Source of the DNA: Hoeflea sp. YIM 152468
Lineage (GTDB): Bacteria > Pseudomonadota > Alphaproteobacteria > Rhizobiales > Rhizobiaceae
Assembly (NCBI RefSeq): GCF_029210485.1
Contig: NZ_JARGET010000003.1
Location: 124,001 to 188,000, forward strand
Reading direction: 5' to 3'
DNA: 64,000 bases
Below the pieces are notes generated by a model. The model was not told where the DNA came from. It saw only the letters and a list, made by a program, of their open reading frames with translations, and did not search any database. The translations under genes were made by a program, and so were the position numbers. Shown piece by piece: positions 29,956 through 39,766 of the stretch. Each line of letters opens with the position of its first letter. Position 1 is the first letter of the stretch.

Positions 29956-31041
29956 TCAGCGCAGGCGCAAGCCCGTTCCGTCATCAAACAGGAAGGCCCG
30001 TTCCGGATTGAAACCCGTCTTCAAAACATCGCCTTCCTGCACCTGACGATTGTCGCGCAGCTCGATGGTCAGCGGCATTTCCTCTTCGGATCGCGAATAG
30101 GCAAAGGATGACCCGCCGAGATGTTCGATCACATCAATGGGTGTCTCGATGCTGATCGCGCCCGCCGGATCGAAATGTTCCGGGCGCAGGCCCAGTGACA
30201 GCGCAGTTCCCTTTTGCGGGTGCGGAGTGCTGATGTTCATCGGGACCACTACATTTCCCATATCTGTCAGGCGCACGGTCAAGGTGTCACCTTCGGAAGC
30301 GGCCACCACAGCAGGCAGAAAGTTCATCCGTGGCGAGCCTATGAAACCCGCGACAAAGGCATTGTCGGGGTCGTCATACAGATGCAGAGGCGATCCGACT
30401 TGCTCCACGCGGCCGGCGCGCAAGACAACGATCTTGTCGGCAAGCGTCATGGCCTCAACCTGATCGTGCGTCACGTAGATCATCGTTGCGCCGAGATCCT
30501 TGTGCAGCTTGGCGATTTCGAGGCGCATCTGCACCCTGAGCTCGGCGTCAAGATTGGACAGGGGTTCGTCAAACAGGAAAACCTTGGGTTGGCGGACAAT
30601 CGAGCGGCCAATGGCCACCCGCTGACGCTGCCCGCCGGACAGCTGCTTCGGCTTTCGCTTGAGCAATGGCCCGAGATGCAGGATCTCGGCGGCCCGGGCC
30701 ACACGCGATGACACCTCGCTTGCGGGATGACCAGTCATCTTGAGGCCAAACCCCATGTTCTCCTCAACCGTCATGTGCGGATACAGTGCGTAGGACTGGA
30801 ACACCATGGCAACCCCCCGATCCGCCGGCTCCGCTTTGGTCACATCGACATCGCCGATTGTCATAGAGCCTCTGGTGGCATCCTCCAGCCCGGCAATAAG
30901 CCGCAAAAGGGTGGACTTGCCGCAGCCGGAGGGGCCAACAAACACGGTGAATTCTCCATCATCCACGCTCAGGTCAACGCCATGAATGACATCTACCGAT
31001 CCAAATGATTTCTCGACCTTGCGGAGTTCCAGCCCTGCCAT
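29956..31041 (-). CDS. sugar ABC transporter ATP-binding protein (UgpC/MsmK-type)
   Basis: I start at 31041 ([20 protein letters not shown], 361 residues), after GGGAGAGAAA; an upstream frame start at 31128 has no homology. Walker A GPSGCGKS is at 36-43, LSGGQRQ at 134-140, Walker B FLFDEP at ~155-160 and a TOBE domain at ~230-361 (LGLRPEHF). It should energise the CUT1-type permeases at 33.5-35.3 kb, which lack an ATPase of their own. It follows the IclR gene on the minus strand, so motor and regulator share one arm of the divergent locus. Confidence 0.9.
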   Translation of the reverse strand: MAGLELRKVEKSFGSVDVIHGVDLSVDDGEFTVFVGPSGCGKSTLLRLIAGLEDATRGSMTIGDVDVTKAEPADRGVAMVFQSYALYPHMTVEENMGFGLKMTGHPASEVSSRVARAAEILHLGPLLKRKPKQLSGGQRQRVAIGRSIVRQPKVFLFDEPLSNLDAELRVQMRLEIAKLHKDLGATMIYVTHDQVEAMTLADKIVVLRAGRVEQVGSPLHLYDDPDNAFVAGFIGSPRMNFLPAVVAASEGDTLTVRLTDMGNVVVPMNISTPHPQKGTALSLGLRPEHFDPAGAISIETPIDVIEHLGGSSFAYSRSEEEMPLTIELRDNRQVQEGDVLKTGFNPERAFLFDDGTGLRLR

Positions 31042-31111
31042 TTTCTCTCCCTCTTCCGGCATCATGCCGGTTTCTTGCACCCCGCCGGAGCAGCCGGCGC
31101 TGTCACCTGTG

Positions 31112-31963
31112 TTACGGTCTCGGCCCAAGCCGCGGCCCCATGTCGTCCATGATTGCGCCAGCAGTTTCGCGGACCAGCTGGGCCCAGGATTGCAACGCCT
31201 CCATCGATACCCGGTAAGCCGGTCCGGTTACCGAAACACCGGCTACAAATGTGCGGTCAGCACTAAACAGTGGCGCAGCGACACAGCGAATGCCCAGTTC
31301 ATGCTCTTCGCGATCATAGGCATTGCCGGAGCGCCGGATTTCCCCGATCTCCGCGCGCAACTGGTCGGCTGTCACCAGGGTGTGTTCGGTGAACCGGCGG
31401 AACTGAATGGCGTCGATCACGCCGGTGAGAGCGTGGTCATCCATTGCCGACAATGCGGCCTTGCCGACACCGGTACAGTAGACCGGCGACGCATTGCCGA
31501 TTTGAGAGTACATGCGCACCGCCTGACGGCTTTCCACCTTATCGAGATAGATCACCTCGGTGCCGCGCAGCACACCCAGGTGCACGGTCTCGCCTGTGCG
31601 CTCATGCAACAGCCTGAGATGCGGTTCTGCGATAGCGCGAAACTGATTGCCGGCCCAGGCTTTGGCGGCGAATTTGAGCAATCGCAGCCCCAGCGTATAG
31701 GTATGATCGCGATTGAGGCTCAAGAGGCCTTCCTCGACAAGATTGGTCAGTTGCCGGTGCAATGTACCGCGCGGCTGGTTGCTCAACGCCAGAATGGCCG
31801 TGAACCGCATCGGCTCTTCGGCGGAGGCGACGATATCGAGTACCGACATCGCCTTTCCGAGCGTTCCGGTGTCCGGTTGCGGCTTGCCACGGGCCGGTGC
31901 TGCCGAAGAATCTTCGCCGCTGACTGAAGCTGAATCCAATTGGTTTTTTGGCGCCTGTTGCAA
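31112..31963 (-). CDS. IclR-family transcriptional regulator
   Basis: The best start is the TTG at 31963 (reads [18 protein letters not shown]), because GGGGGAGGAAAC lies directly before it; an ATG frame from 32128 would cover the divergent promoter and the dyad. The product is 283 residues. The winged HTH occupies ~33-85 ([20 protein letters not shown], then [12 protein letters not shown]). The IclR effector domain follows ([20 protein letters not shown], and [10 protein letters not shown] near the end). It diverges from the galactoside operon and is its probable regulator, responding to a sugar or sugar acid intermediate (inference). The weak TTG start would keep levels low. Confidence 0.87.
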   Translation of the reverse strand: MQQAPKNQLDSASVSGEDSSAAPARGKPQPDTGTLGKAMSVLDIVASAEEPMRFTAILALSNQPRGTLHRQLTNLVEEGLLSLNRDHTYTLGLRLLKFAAKAWAGNQFRAIAEPHLRLLHERTGETVHLGVLRGTEVIYLDKVESRQAVRMYSQIGNASPVYCTGVGKAALSAMDDHALTGVIDAIQFRRFTEHTLVTADQLRAEIGEIRRSGNAYDREEHELGIRCVAAPLFSADRTFVAGVSVTGPAYRVSMEALQSWAQLVRETAGAIMDDMGPRLGPRP

Positions 31964-32050
31964 GTTTCCTCCCCCGAGCAGCGGTGGCCGCGACGTTTGC
32001 CGCTTGACATTTATTACACCATAGCCTGATAATTCTGAATAGTCAAACTG

Positions 32051-32069
32051 AGTTCCATATAACGGAACT
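32051..32069. promoter_or_regulatory. inverted repeat AGTTCC-N7-GGAACT, candidate IclR operator
   Basis: Perfect 6-bp arms flank ATATAAC between the divergent IclR gene and the galactoside binding-protein gene (start 32128). IclR-family proteins bind palindromes of this size, and no other dyad of comparable quality is in the gap. Confidence 0.55.
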
Positions 32070-32127
32070 TGATAAGGCTGTCCGCTCAGTGCGGATGGAT
32101 CCGGGTCCAACGGGAGGTAGACCACCA

Positions 32128-33363
32128 ATGAAATCGCTACTTAAAACCACATTCACCGGCGCGGTCGCGCTGGCCATGATGACCAGCGCCTCGTTCGCCA
32201 GCGAGTTGATCATCACCTATGACGATCTCAATCCGGGGCCCAAAGCGGCCTTTGAAGCGGCCGTTGAAAAATTCAAGGGCGAAAACCCGGACATAAACGT
32301 CACCGTCAACAACAATGACCGCGAAGCGCACAAGACTGCGATCCGGAATTTTCTGACTGCCGACGCGCCGGACGTGACCACCTGGTACGCTGGCAACCGC
32401 ATGCGTCCATTTGTTGACGCCGGACTGTTTGCTGATGTGTCCGACGTCTGGGAAGCCGAAGGCTTTTCCAAGACACTCGCCTCAACCAAGCCATCCATGA
32501 CCGTCGACGGCAAACAATACGGCGTGCCCTACACCTACTATCAGTGGGGTGTTTATTACCGCAAAGACATCTTCGACAAACTCGGCCTGTCCGAACCGAA
32601 GACCTGGGACGAGTTCATCGCGGCGTCAAAAACAATCAACGAAAGCGGCGTCAAGCCGTTCACGATCGGGACCAAGTTCCTTTGGCCTGCAGCAGGCGTC
32701 TTCGATTATCTCAACCTGCGCCAGAACGGCTATGATTTCCATAACCAGCTGACGGCCGGCGAAGTCAAATATACCGACCAGCGCGTCCGCGACACCTTCG
32801 CACGCTGGCAGGAATTGCTGGATGCCGGCGGCTGGGTTGACAATCATGCGACCATGGACTGGCAGGAAGGCATGAGCCTTTTCATCAATGGCGAAGCCGC
32901 CATGTATGTCATGGGCAACTTTGCGGTTGGCTCGATGCGCGATGGCGGCCTCACCGAAGAGCAGATCGATTTCTTCCAGTTTCCGGTGATCAATCCGGAC
33001 ATTGCCAATGCGGAGGAAGCTCCGACTGATACCTGGCACATGCCAACCAACGCCAAAAACCCGGAAAATGCCAAGAAATGGCTTGCCTTTGTTGCACGTG
33101 AAGATGTCCAGACGGAATGGAACGAGGCGCTCGGCCAGTTGCCGATCAACTCGAACTCCACTGTCGGCGACGACAAGTTCATTCAGCAAGGCTTCGCCAC
33201 GCTCAACGCCGCCGCGGGCATCGCCCAGTTCTACGACCGCGACGCCCCGGCAGAAATGGCCAAGGCCGGCATGGAAGGTTTCCAGGAATTCATGGTCAAG
33301 CCAGAACGCCTGGACGCCATTCTCGAACGCCTCGATAAGGTTCAGGAGCGCGTTTACAAATAA
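32128..33363 (+). CDS. sugar ABC transporter substrate-binding protein (SBP family 1, CUT1 type)
   Basis: This 411-residue protein (start MKSLLKTTFTGAVALAMMTS at 32128, after GGGAGGTAG) has a Sec signal peptide cleaved after SFA. The mature part opens ELIITYDDLNPGPKAAFEAA, and the family 1 pattern NPDINVTVNNNDREAHKTAIRN follows. It should bind an oligosaccharide in the periplasm. Downstream GH36 and GH42 genes indicate alpha- and beta-galactosides as the ligands (inference). It is the first gene of the rightward operon, followed by a strong stem-loop. Confidence 0.9.
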   Translation: MKSLLKTTFTGAVALAMMTSASFASELIITYDDLNPGPKAAFEAAVEKFKGENPDINVTVNNNDREAHKTAIRNFLTADAPDVTTWYAGNRMRPFVDAGLFADVSDVWEAEGFSKTLASTKPSMTVDGKQYGVPYTYYQWGVYYRKDIFDKLGLSEPKTWDEFIAASKTINESGVKPFTIGTKFLWPAAGVFDYLNLRQNGYDFHNQLTAGEVKYTDQRVRDTFARWQELLDAGGWVDNHATMDWQEGMSLFINGEAAMYVMGNFAVGSMRDGGLTEEQIDFFQFPVINPDIANAEEAPTDTWHMPTNAKNPENAKKWLAFVAREDVQTEWNEALGQLPINSNSTVGDDKFIQQGFATLNAAAGIAQFYDRDAPAEMAKAGMEGFQEFMVKPERLDAILERLDKVQERVYK

Positions 33364-33373
33364 CCGCGAATGA

Positions 33374-33406
33374 CAGGACGCCGGGCCATCAGCGCCCGGC
33401 GTCCTG
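33374..33406 (+). other. stem-loop after the galactoside-binding-protein gene
   Basis: CAGGACGCCGGGC and GCCCGGCGTCCTG form a perfect 13-bp stem around a 7-nt loop, 10 bp after the stop at 33363. No U-tract follows. It is the strongest hairpin in the window. Confidence 0.8.
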
Positions 33407-33470
33407 GTGGGAACTGCCAGAATCCGGACAAACACAAGGTTCGTGTGACAGGCGCTTGGGAGGGCAAGGC

Positions 33471-34424
33471 ATGAGCGATGCGACGACACATCCAGGATCC
33501 ACAGTCGTAAAAGCCTCATCGTATGGCTGGTTCCACCGCAATCGCATCAAGCTCGCCCCTTGGCTGTTTCTGGCACCCGCGCTGATCTTCTTCGCCATCT
33601 ATGTGGTGATCCCAATTTTCCAGTCGATCTGGATTTCATTTTACGAATGGAATGGTCTCGACAATGCCGACGGCAGCTCGAGCGCGGTATGGGTCGGCCT
33701 ACGGCACTATTTCGACCTGCTCGACGATGACAGATTCTACACTTCCCTTAAAAACAACGTTCTCTGGCTGGTGCTGTTCATGCTGGCTGTCCCAATCGGC
33801 CTGGGGATCGCGCTGTTTCTTAATCAAACCGTGACCGGCATCCGGATTTACAAGTCGCTGTTCTTTTTCCCCTTCGTCATTTCGCAAGTCGTCGTCGGTC
33901 TGATCTTCTCGTGGTTCTACAATCCCAATTTCGGAATTGTCGGCCAGGTCTGGGAGTTCTTCGGGGCCGTCCCGCCTGCCATTCTGGCGGATGAAGATCT
34001 TGTCACCTACGGCATTATTTTCGCTGGCCTGTGGCCGCAGATCGCTTACTGCATGATCCTTTACCTCACCGGCCTCAACAATGTCGCCCCGGACCAGATT
34101 GAAGCCGGGCGGCTTGATGGCGCCAAGGGCTGGAAGATGCTGTGGTACGTCGTCCTGCCGCAGCTCTGGCCGGCCACGTTCCTTGCGATCGTGGTCACGG
34201 TCATCGGCGCACTTCGGTCGTTCGACATGATCGCGATCATGACCCAGGGCGGCCCCTATGGCTCATCCAACGTGCTGTCCTATTACATGTATGAGACCGC
34301 ACTTTCCGAATATGGCTACCGCTACGGATACGGCTCGGCCATCGCCGTTGTTCTGTTTGCCATAATGATGATCTTCATCAGCTTCTTCCTGTGGAAGATG
34401 TGGCGCGACGAGAGAGGCAGTTAG
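33471..34424 (+). CDS. sugar ABC transporter permease (MalF/UgpA-type)
   Basis: This 317-residue permease starts at the ATG at 33471 (MSDATTHPGSTVVKASSYGW), after GGGAGGGCAAGGC. About six helices are visible, the first at LAPWLFLAPALIFFAIYVVIPIFQ. The EAA loop is DQIEAGRLDGAKGWKMLWYVVLPQLWP (residues ~207-233). It pairs with the next gene, 3 bp downstream, to form the channel. Confidence 0.92.
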   Translation: MSDATTHPGSTVVKASSYGWFHRNRIKLAPWLFLAPALIFFAIYVVIPIFQSIWISFYEWNGLDNADGSSSAVWVGLRHYFDLLDDDRFYTSLKNNVLWLVLFMLAVPIGLGIALFLNQTVTGIRIYKSLFFFPFVISQVVVGLIFSWFYNPNFGIVGQVWEFFGAVPPAILADEDLVTYGIIFAGLWPQIAYCMILYLTGLNNVAPDQIEAGRLDGAKGWKMLWYVVLPQLWPATFLAIVVTVIGALRSFDMIAIMTQGGPYGSSNVLSYYMYETALSEYGYRYGYGSAIAVVLFAIMMIFISFFLWKMWRDERGS

Positions 34425-34427
34425 CAG

Positions 34428-35282
34428 ATGTTTCCTGCACCCATTGAACGTTCTTCACCCTCTGCGCAGATCGCTTACAAAGTCGCGCTGCCGATAGCAC
34501 TGGTGATCTGGTTGCTGCCGTTGCTGGCGATCTTCATGACCTCGATCCGCCCGGCGATGGACATCAATTCGGGCAATGTGTTCGGCTGGCCATCGAGTTT
34601 CCAGCTGCTCGAAAACTACTCGGCGGTGTTTACCCAATCCCGCGCCGGGACCTATATGCTGAACTCTGTTCTGGTTACCGTACCGACCATGATCGTCTCG
34701 GTGGCGCTCGCCTGTCTTGCCGGCTATGCGCTTGCGATTTACCGCGATTTTAAATGGGCTTTGCCGCTGTTCTTCCTGTTCGTCGCCGGTAATTTCGTTC
34801 CGTTCCAGATCCTGATGGTACCGGTCCGCGATCTCTCGGTCCGGACAGATACCTACGACACGATATTGGGGCTGGTGCTGTTTCACTCAGCGTTCCAAAC
34901 CGGTTTCTGCACATTGTTCATGCGCAACTTCATCAAGGCGCTGCCTTACGAACTCGTCGAAAGCGCGCGGATCGAGGGCGTTGGCGAGTTCAAGATCTTC
35001 TGGTATCTGGTCCTGCCGCTGGTCCGACCGGCGATCGCAGCTCTCGCGGTGCTGGTTTTCACCTTTATCTGGAACGATTTTTTCTGGGCGACTGTCCTCA
35101 TTCAAGGCGATGACCGGCTGCCGATCACGGCCGGAGTGCGCGCGCTGAACGGCCAGTTCGTGAGCCAGTGGCAACTGGTTTCGGCGGCCTCTCTGCTTGC
35201 GGCGATGCCGCCGGTGCTGATGTTCTTTCTGATGCAGAAACACTTCATTGCCGGTCTCACCCTCGGTGCGACAAAGGGATAA
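34428..35282 (+). CDS. sugar ABC transporter permease (MalG/UgpE-type)
   Basis: This is a 284-residue permease with six predicted helices. The EAA loop is YELVESARIEGVGEFKIFWYLVLPLVRP (residues ~180-207). The C-terminus ends QKHFIAGLTLGATKG, the canonical CUT1 ending (FxAGLTxGAxKG). It lies 2 bp before the alpha-galactosidase gene, indicating one transcript. Confidence 0.93.
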   Translation: MFPAPIERSSPSAQIAYKVALPIALVIWLLPLLAIFMTSIRPAMDINSGNVFGWPSSFQLLENYSAVFTQSRAGTYMLNSVLVTVPTMIVSVALACLAGYALAIYRDFKWALPLFFLFVAGNFVPFQILMVPVRDLSVRTDTYDTILGLVLFHSAFQTGFCTLFMRNFIKALPYELVESARIEGVGEFKIFWYLVLPLVRPAIAALAVLVFTFIWNDFFWATVLIQGDDRLPITAGVRALNGQFVSQWQLVSAASLLAAMPPVLMFFLMQKHFIAGLTLGATKG

Positions 35283-35284
35283 CA

Positions 35285-37432
35285 ATGCTCCAGCCAGAAT
35301 TGCCAGACTTTGCCGTCACCGACGTCCACAGGCTCGACGGTGGTGACCGGACCGCTGTCTTTGCCAGCTTCAACAACGGCGTGCCGTGCCTGATCCATTT
35401 CGGACCTACGCTGCCGAAGCCAGACGATCTGGCCGCGCTGGCAATTGCCACGATCGCCAATGTCGGCGCCGGCCAGATCGATCCGTTCCAGCCGCTGACG
35501 CTGTGCCCGCTCGCCATCACCGGCTGGCAAGGACATCCGGGCATGATCCTGCAGGATGCTCAGGGTCGCGATTATCTCGCCAATCCGCAGCTCGCCGGCA
35601 TACACGCCGATGGCGCCAATGGTGTCCGCTTCTCGCTGGCTGACCGGGGCAACCCCGACGGCATCAGTCTGGTCATTTCGGTCCGTCTCGATCCCGAAAC
35701 CGGCATCCTGCGTCTGTCGGAGACGCTGACCTTACCCGACGACTGGAGCTGCACCTGGCTTGCCGCAGCTGCCGTGCCAGCGCCCACAGGGATGAACCGG
35801 ATCATCGACCATTCCGGCCGCTGGTGTGGCGAATTCCAGCGTCAGGAAACGGGGTGGCGCACCGGCGCCCACAGCCGCGAAAGCCGCGAAGGCCGTACCG
35901 GCCACGCGCATTTCCCCGGCGTCACTCTGGCCACTGCCGCCACCGGCGAGAGCACAGGCGACTGCCTGGCTGCAACACTCGCCTGGAGCGGCGGCCACCG
36001 GATGCTGGCCGAGCAACTTGCCGACGGGCGGCGGCAGGTGCAGTTCGGTGTGCTCGACGACGGGCTGGCGCGTGGCGAAATCGTTTCACCGGTGCTGCTG
36101 CTATCCTGGTCGGATCAGGGTTTCAACGGCATTGCCCAGTCCTTTCATCGCCACACCCGCTCTGTCCAGGCGCCGGTCAGCGCCCGGCGTGACCGCGAGC
36201 CACACCCGGTTCATTACAATTGCTGGGAAGCGGTCTATTTCAGCCATGACCTCGAGGAGCTCAAAACCATCGCCTCGCTGGCTGCCCGCCTGGGCGCCGA
36301 ACGCTTCGTGCTTGATGATGGCTGGTTCCGCGGCCGCAACGATGACACTTCAAGTCTGGGCGACTGGGAGATCGACCGGGTGAAGTTCCCGGACGGTCTC
36401 ACCCCGTTGATTGAACATGTCCAAGCCCAAGGTATGCGCTTCGGCCTATGGTTCGAACCCGAAATGGTCAACCGCGACAGCCAGTTGTTTCGCGCCCATC
36501 CCGGTTACATGCTGGGGCCCGTCGACCAACCAAGCGGCCGCAATCAGCATGTCCTCGATATGGCCAGCGAAGAGGTCCGGGCCCATTTGTTCGGACAGAT
36601 CGACGCGCTTCTTTCCGCCCATCGCATCGACTATGTCAAATGGGACCATAACCGGCCCCTGACCGGCGGCAGACCGGATCAGGCACGCGGATTTCTGACG
36701 CTGCTCGGCGATCTGGTCCGTGCCCATCCCGATGTCGATTTCGAGAGCTGCGCGTCGGGTGGCGGACGCATCGATTTCGGCGTGCTGGAGCTGGCGAGCC
36801 GGGTCTGGCTGTCGGATTCCAATGATGCAATCGAACGACTGCGAATGCAGCATGAGGCAAGCCGATGGATCGCCCCGGAAGTCCAGGGCTCCCATGTCGG
36901 CCCCCGCCATTGCCATACCTCGGGCCGGGTGCTGTCGATGCAGTTTCGGGCATGGGTTGCGGCGCAACGGCATATGGGCTTCGAGATGGATCCACGTGAC
37001 CTGACATCTGACGAGAGCGCAACACTGCGCCGCGTCACCGCCTGGTGGAAGCACAACCGGGGCTTTCTGTTCTCCGGTCATTTGCACCGGTTGGACAGTG
37101 ACGACGGTGAAGTCATTGCGGAAATGACGGTGGATACGGAGGCAAACCGGTTTATCTTGTTTGCCGGACAGGCAGGCGCTTCGGCGCAAATTGCCCAGCG
37201 CCCCTTGCGGGCAGCCGGGCTTGATCCGGACGCGATCTACCAGATCGCGCTGGTTAACCCCGAGGATGTCAATGAGCGAGCCAACCGGCGCATTGTCAAC
37301 GCCTTCGGCAACGGCGGCAGCGAACGACTGTCGGGTGCGTTCCTGATGAATCACGGGGTCCGCTTGCCGAATGCCGTTCCGGCCTCCATGACCGTAATTG
37401 AAGGGCGAAGGATCGCCCCGGAGCAACACTGA
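35285..37432 (+). CDS. alpha-galactosidase (GH36)
   Basis: The start at 35285 (MLQPELPDFAVTDVHRLDGG, 715 residues) avoids overlap with the permease; a frame from 35168 would overlap it. The catalytic barrel is at ~300-600. It has FVLDDGWFRGR at 341-351, the nucleophile Asp454 in YVKWDHNRP, the ESCASGGGRIDFG stretch at 487-499 and the acid/base Asp511 in LSDSND. No signal peptide is present, so it is cytoplasmic and cleaves imported raffinose-, stachyose- or melibiose-type alpha-galactosides to release galactose. Its stop and the next start share a base (TGATG). Confidence 0.93.
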   Translation: MLQPELPDFAVTDVHRLDGGDRTAVFASFNNGVPCLIHFGPTLPKPDDLAALAIATIANVGAGQIDPFQPLTLCPLAITGWQGHPGMILQDAQGRDYLANPQLAGIHADGANGVRFSLADRGNPDGISLVISVRLDPETGILRLSETLTLPDDWSCTWLAAAAVPAPTGMNRIIDHSGRWCGEFQRQETGWRTGAHSRESREGRTGHAHFPGVTLATAATGESTGDCLAATLAWSGGHRMLAEQLADGRRQVQFGVLDDGLARGEIVSPVLLLSWSDQGFNGIAQSFHRHTRSVQAPVSARRDREPHPVHYNCWEAVYFSHDLEELKTIASLAARLGAERFVLDDGWFRGRNDDTSSLGDWEIDRVKFPDGLTPLIEHVQAQGMRFGLWFEPEMVNRDSQLFRAHPGYMLGPVDQPSGRNQHVLDMASEEVRAHLFGQIDALLSAHRIDYVKWDHNRPLTGGRPDQARGFLTLLGDLVRAHPDVDFESCASGGGRIDFGVLELASRVWLSDSNDAIERLRMQHEASRWIAPEVQGSHVGPRHCHTSGRVLSMQFRAWVAAQRHMGFEMDPRDLTSDESATLRRVTAWWKHNRGFLFSGHLHRLDSDDGEVIAEMTVDTEANRFILFAGQAGASAQIAQRPLRAAGLDPDAIYQIALVNPEDVNERANRRIVNAFGNGGSERLSGAFLMNHGVRLPNAVPASMTVIEGRRIAPEQH

Positions 37433-38202
37433 TGACGAAACAAACTGTATCATTTCCCGACCTGCAGGACGCGGCTGTTGTCATTACCGGCGGCGGTACC
37501 GGCATAGGAGCGGCACTGACGGCAGGATTTGCCGCGCAGGGTGCGAAGGTTGCCTTCATCGACATTGCAGACGCAGCAAGCCGCGCGCTCGCCGCGCGCC
37601 TGGCCACGGGCCACCGGCATGCGCCACTGTTCATTCATGCCGACCTCACCGATCTTGACGCCGTCAAACAGGCGGTCGCAGAAGCCGAAAGCGCCCACGG
37701 CGCGGCCACCGTGCTGGTCAACAATGCGGCAGTCGACGACCGGCACGAGCTGCTCGACATGAGCGAGGAGTACTGGGACACCAATCAGGCGATCAATCTG
37801 AGACCCGTGGCGTTTACCGCAAAGGCGGTTGCGCCGGGGATGATCGCAGCCGGCGGCGGCGCAATCGTCAATTTCACCTCGACGTCCTACATGCTCAATA
37901 TCGGCGCCATGCCGTCCTACACTGCCGCCAAAGCCGGCATTGTCGGCCTGACCAAAGGGCTTGCCGGACGACTCGGGCCTGACGGCATCCGCGTCAATGC
38001 CATTGCTCCGGGCTGGGTGATGACAGAGCGGCAGAAACGGCTGTGGGTGACCGATGCGGGCCTCGCCGCAATGATTGACCGGCAATGTCTCAAGCGGCCG
38101 ATCGAACCCGAAGACATGGTCGGACCCTGTCTTTTCCTGGCGTCCAAAGCATCTGCCATGATTTCCGCCCAGGTTCTCATCGCAGACGGAGGCATGATGT
38201 GA
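37432..38202 (+). CDS. short-chain dehydrogenase, probable D-galactose 1-dehydrogenase
   Basis: This 256-residue classical SDR has the cofactor motif TGGGTGIG at 19-26, NNAA at 97-100, Ser150/152 and the catalytic YxxxK at Tyr163 and Lys167 (SYTAAKAG). It sits directly between alpha-galactosidase and KDGal kinase, which fits oxidation of D-galactose to galactono-lactone, the first step of the De Ley-Doudoroff pathway. That assignment rests on context; SDR substrate specificity is not readable by eye. It is coupled to both neighbours by overlapping stop/start codons. Confidence 0.85.
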   Translation: MTKQTVSFPDLQDAAVVITGGGTGIGAALTAGFAAQGAKVAFIDIADAASRALAARLATGHRHAPLFIHADLTDLDAVKQAVAEAESAHGAATVLVNNAAVDDRHELLDMSEEYWDTNQAINLRPVAFTAKAVAPGMIAAGGGAIVNFTSTSYMLNIGAMPSYTAAKAGIVGLTKGLAGRLGPDGIRVNAIAPGWVMTERQKRLWVTDAGLAAMIDRQCLKRPIEPEDMVGPCLFLASKASAMISAQVLIADGGMM

Positions 38203-39131
38203 GCTTCTCCCCTGCACTCGTCGCCGTTGACTGGGGCACATCGAGCTTTCGCCTGTGGCTGATGTCACGCGACGGCACGGTGCTGGCCGAACAGCGCAGC
38301 GATGAAGGCATGAGCGAAATCGCCGCGCGGGGTTTCGAGACGGTGCTGGAACATCATCTAAGCTGTCTCTCGGTACCAGCGAACCTCCCCGTGGTCATTT
38401 GCGGCATGGCCGGATCACGTCAGGGCTGGGTCGAGGCCGGCTATCTCGACACACCGGCCGATGTCACGACCATCGGTGCCCGCGCCACATTGGTGCCGGA
38501 TGCGGCCAGGCAGGTCATCATTCTGCCAGGCCTGGCCGTGCGTTCGGAAAGCGAGCCGGACGTGATGCGCGGTGAGGAAACCCAGTTGCTTGGCGCCCAT
38601 CTCGAAATGCCCGGCGGCGCGCGCTACTGCATGCCCGGGACTCACTCGAAATGGGTCAGCATGCAGGGCGCTACGGTGGCCGGGTTTGAAACCTTCATGA
38701 CCGGCGAACTGTTTTCAACGCTCAGCGCCCGGACCATTCTGGTCCATTCCACAGGCGGTGACGGACCTGTGGAAGCCAATGACCCGGCGTTCCTGACCGG
38801 TGTGCGCGATGGCTGGGCACGTCCGGCAAAGACGACGCATCAACTGTTTTCAATCCGGGCCGGGCAATTGCTTTATGACCACGATACGGATGAAAGCCGG
38901 GCACGGCTGTCGGGCCTGCTGATCGGCGCTGAATTCGCCGGCGCGGGCGTGCATGGCGACGAACAGATCGGCCTGGTGGCCAGCGGCGCCTTGCAACGGC
39001 TCTACCATGCGGCCCTGACCGCGTGCGGCGCCAAGGTTCGCGATATCGACGCCGATGTGGCGGTGCGGCGTGGCCTGATGGAAGCCTGGCAGCGATATTC
39101 CAACACCAGCGGAGAACTCACGCAATCATGA
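38199..39131 (+). CDS. dgoK: 2-dehydro-3-deoxygalactonokinase
   Basis: The start is a GTG at 38199 (reads VSFSPALVAVDWGTSSFRLW, 310 residues), overlapping the SDR stop by 4 bp; an ATG frame at 38085 lies within the SDR gene. The ASKHA phosphate motif VDWGTSSFRLWL is at ~10-21, followed by VICGMAGSRQGW and MPGTHSKWV, which are characteristic of DgoK. It phosphorylates 2-keto-3-deoxygalactonate with ATP in the cytoplasm. Its product is the substrate of the aldolase encoded next. Confidence 0.92.
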   Translation: MSFSPALVAVDWGTSSFRLWLMSRDGTVLAEQRSDEGMSEIAARGFETVLEHHLSCLSVPANLPVVICGMAGSRQGWVEAGYLDTPADVTTIGARATLVPDAARQVIILPGLAVRSESEPDVMRGEETQLLGAHLEMPGGARYCMPGTHSKWVSMQGATVAGFETFMTGELFSTLSARTILVHSTGGDGPVEANDPAFLTGVRDGWARPAKTTHQLFSIRAGQLLYDHDTDESRARLSGLLIGAEFAGAGVHGDEQIGLVASGALQRLYHAALTACGAKVRDIDADVAVRRGLMEAWQRYSNTSGELTQS

Positions 39132-39766
39132 TACGGATCAAGTTTCCAGCAATGAAGCGCAGCCTCGTGGCGATCCTGCGCGGCATCAAGCCTGAAGAGA
39201 CCGCCGATATCGTCGATGGTCTGATCGCCGCCGGGTTCACCGCCATTGAAATCCCGCTCAATTCGCCCGACCCGTTCCGCTCCATCGGGATTGCAGTCAA
39301 ACGGGCGCCGAAAGAGGTGCTGATCGGCGCCGGCACCGTCTTGACCGCAGAAGACGTTGACCGGCTCAATGACATCGGCGGCAGGCTGATGGTCAGCCCC
39401 AATGTCGAGCGCGAGGTCATTGCCCAGGCCGCATCGCACGGAATGGTGACGATGCCCGGAGTGTTCACCCCGACCGAAGCGCTTGCGGCCTGCGCAGCCG
39501 GTGCGTCGGCGCTCAAATTCTTCCCGGCAAGCGTGCTCGGCCCCTCCGGCATCAACGCCATTCGCGCGATCCTGCCCAAGGATGTTCCTGTCGGCGCGGT
39601 TGGCGGTATATCCAACGACGATTTTTCTGCCTATGCCAAGGTCGGCGTCCGCACCTTCGGGCTGGGCTCAAGCCTCTACAAGGCCGGCATGACGGCAGAC
39701 GAAGTCGCCCGCCGGGCAGCGGCAGCGATCGCTGCGTTCGATGCGCTGATGGTGGACCAGTCATGA
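39128..39766 (+). CDS. dgoA: 2-dehydro-3-deoxy-6-phosphogalactonate aldolase
   Basis: The ATG at 39128 overlaps the dgoK stop (ATGA) and gives a 212-residue protein. The KDPG/KDPGal aldolase landmarks are present: Arg18 (ILRGIKPEE), Glu41 (AIEIPLNSP) and the Schiff-base Lys130 (ALKFFPAS). NSP after EIPL and the DgoA-like length favour KDPGal over KDPG. It yields pyruvate and glyceraldehyde 3-phosphate. A frame beginning at 39023 would lie within dgoK and is rejected. Confidence 0.92.
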   Translation: MIRIKFPAMKRSLVAILRGIKPEETADIVDGLIAAGFTAIEIPLNSPDPFRSIGIAVKRAPKEVLIGAGTVLTAEDVDRLNDIGGRLMVSPNVEREVIAQAASHGMVTMPGVFTPTEALAACAAGASALKFFPASVLGPSGINAIRAILPKDVPVGAVGGISNDDFSAYAKVGVRTFGLGSSLYKAGMTADEVARRAAAAIAAFDALMVDQS

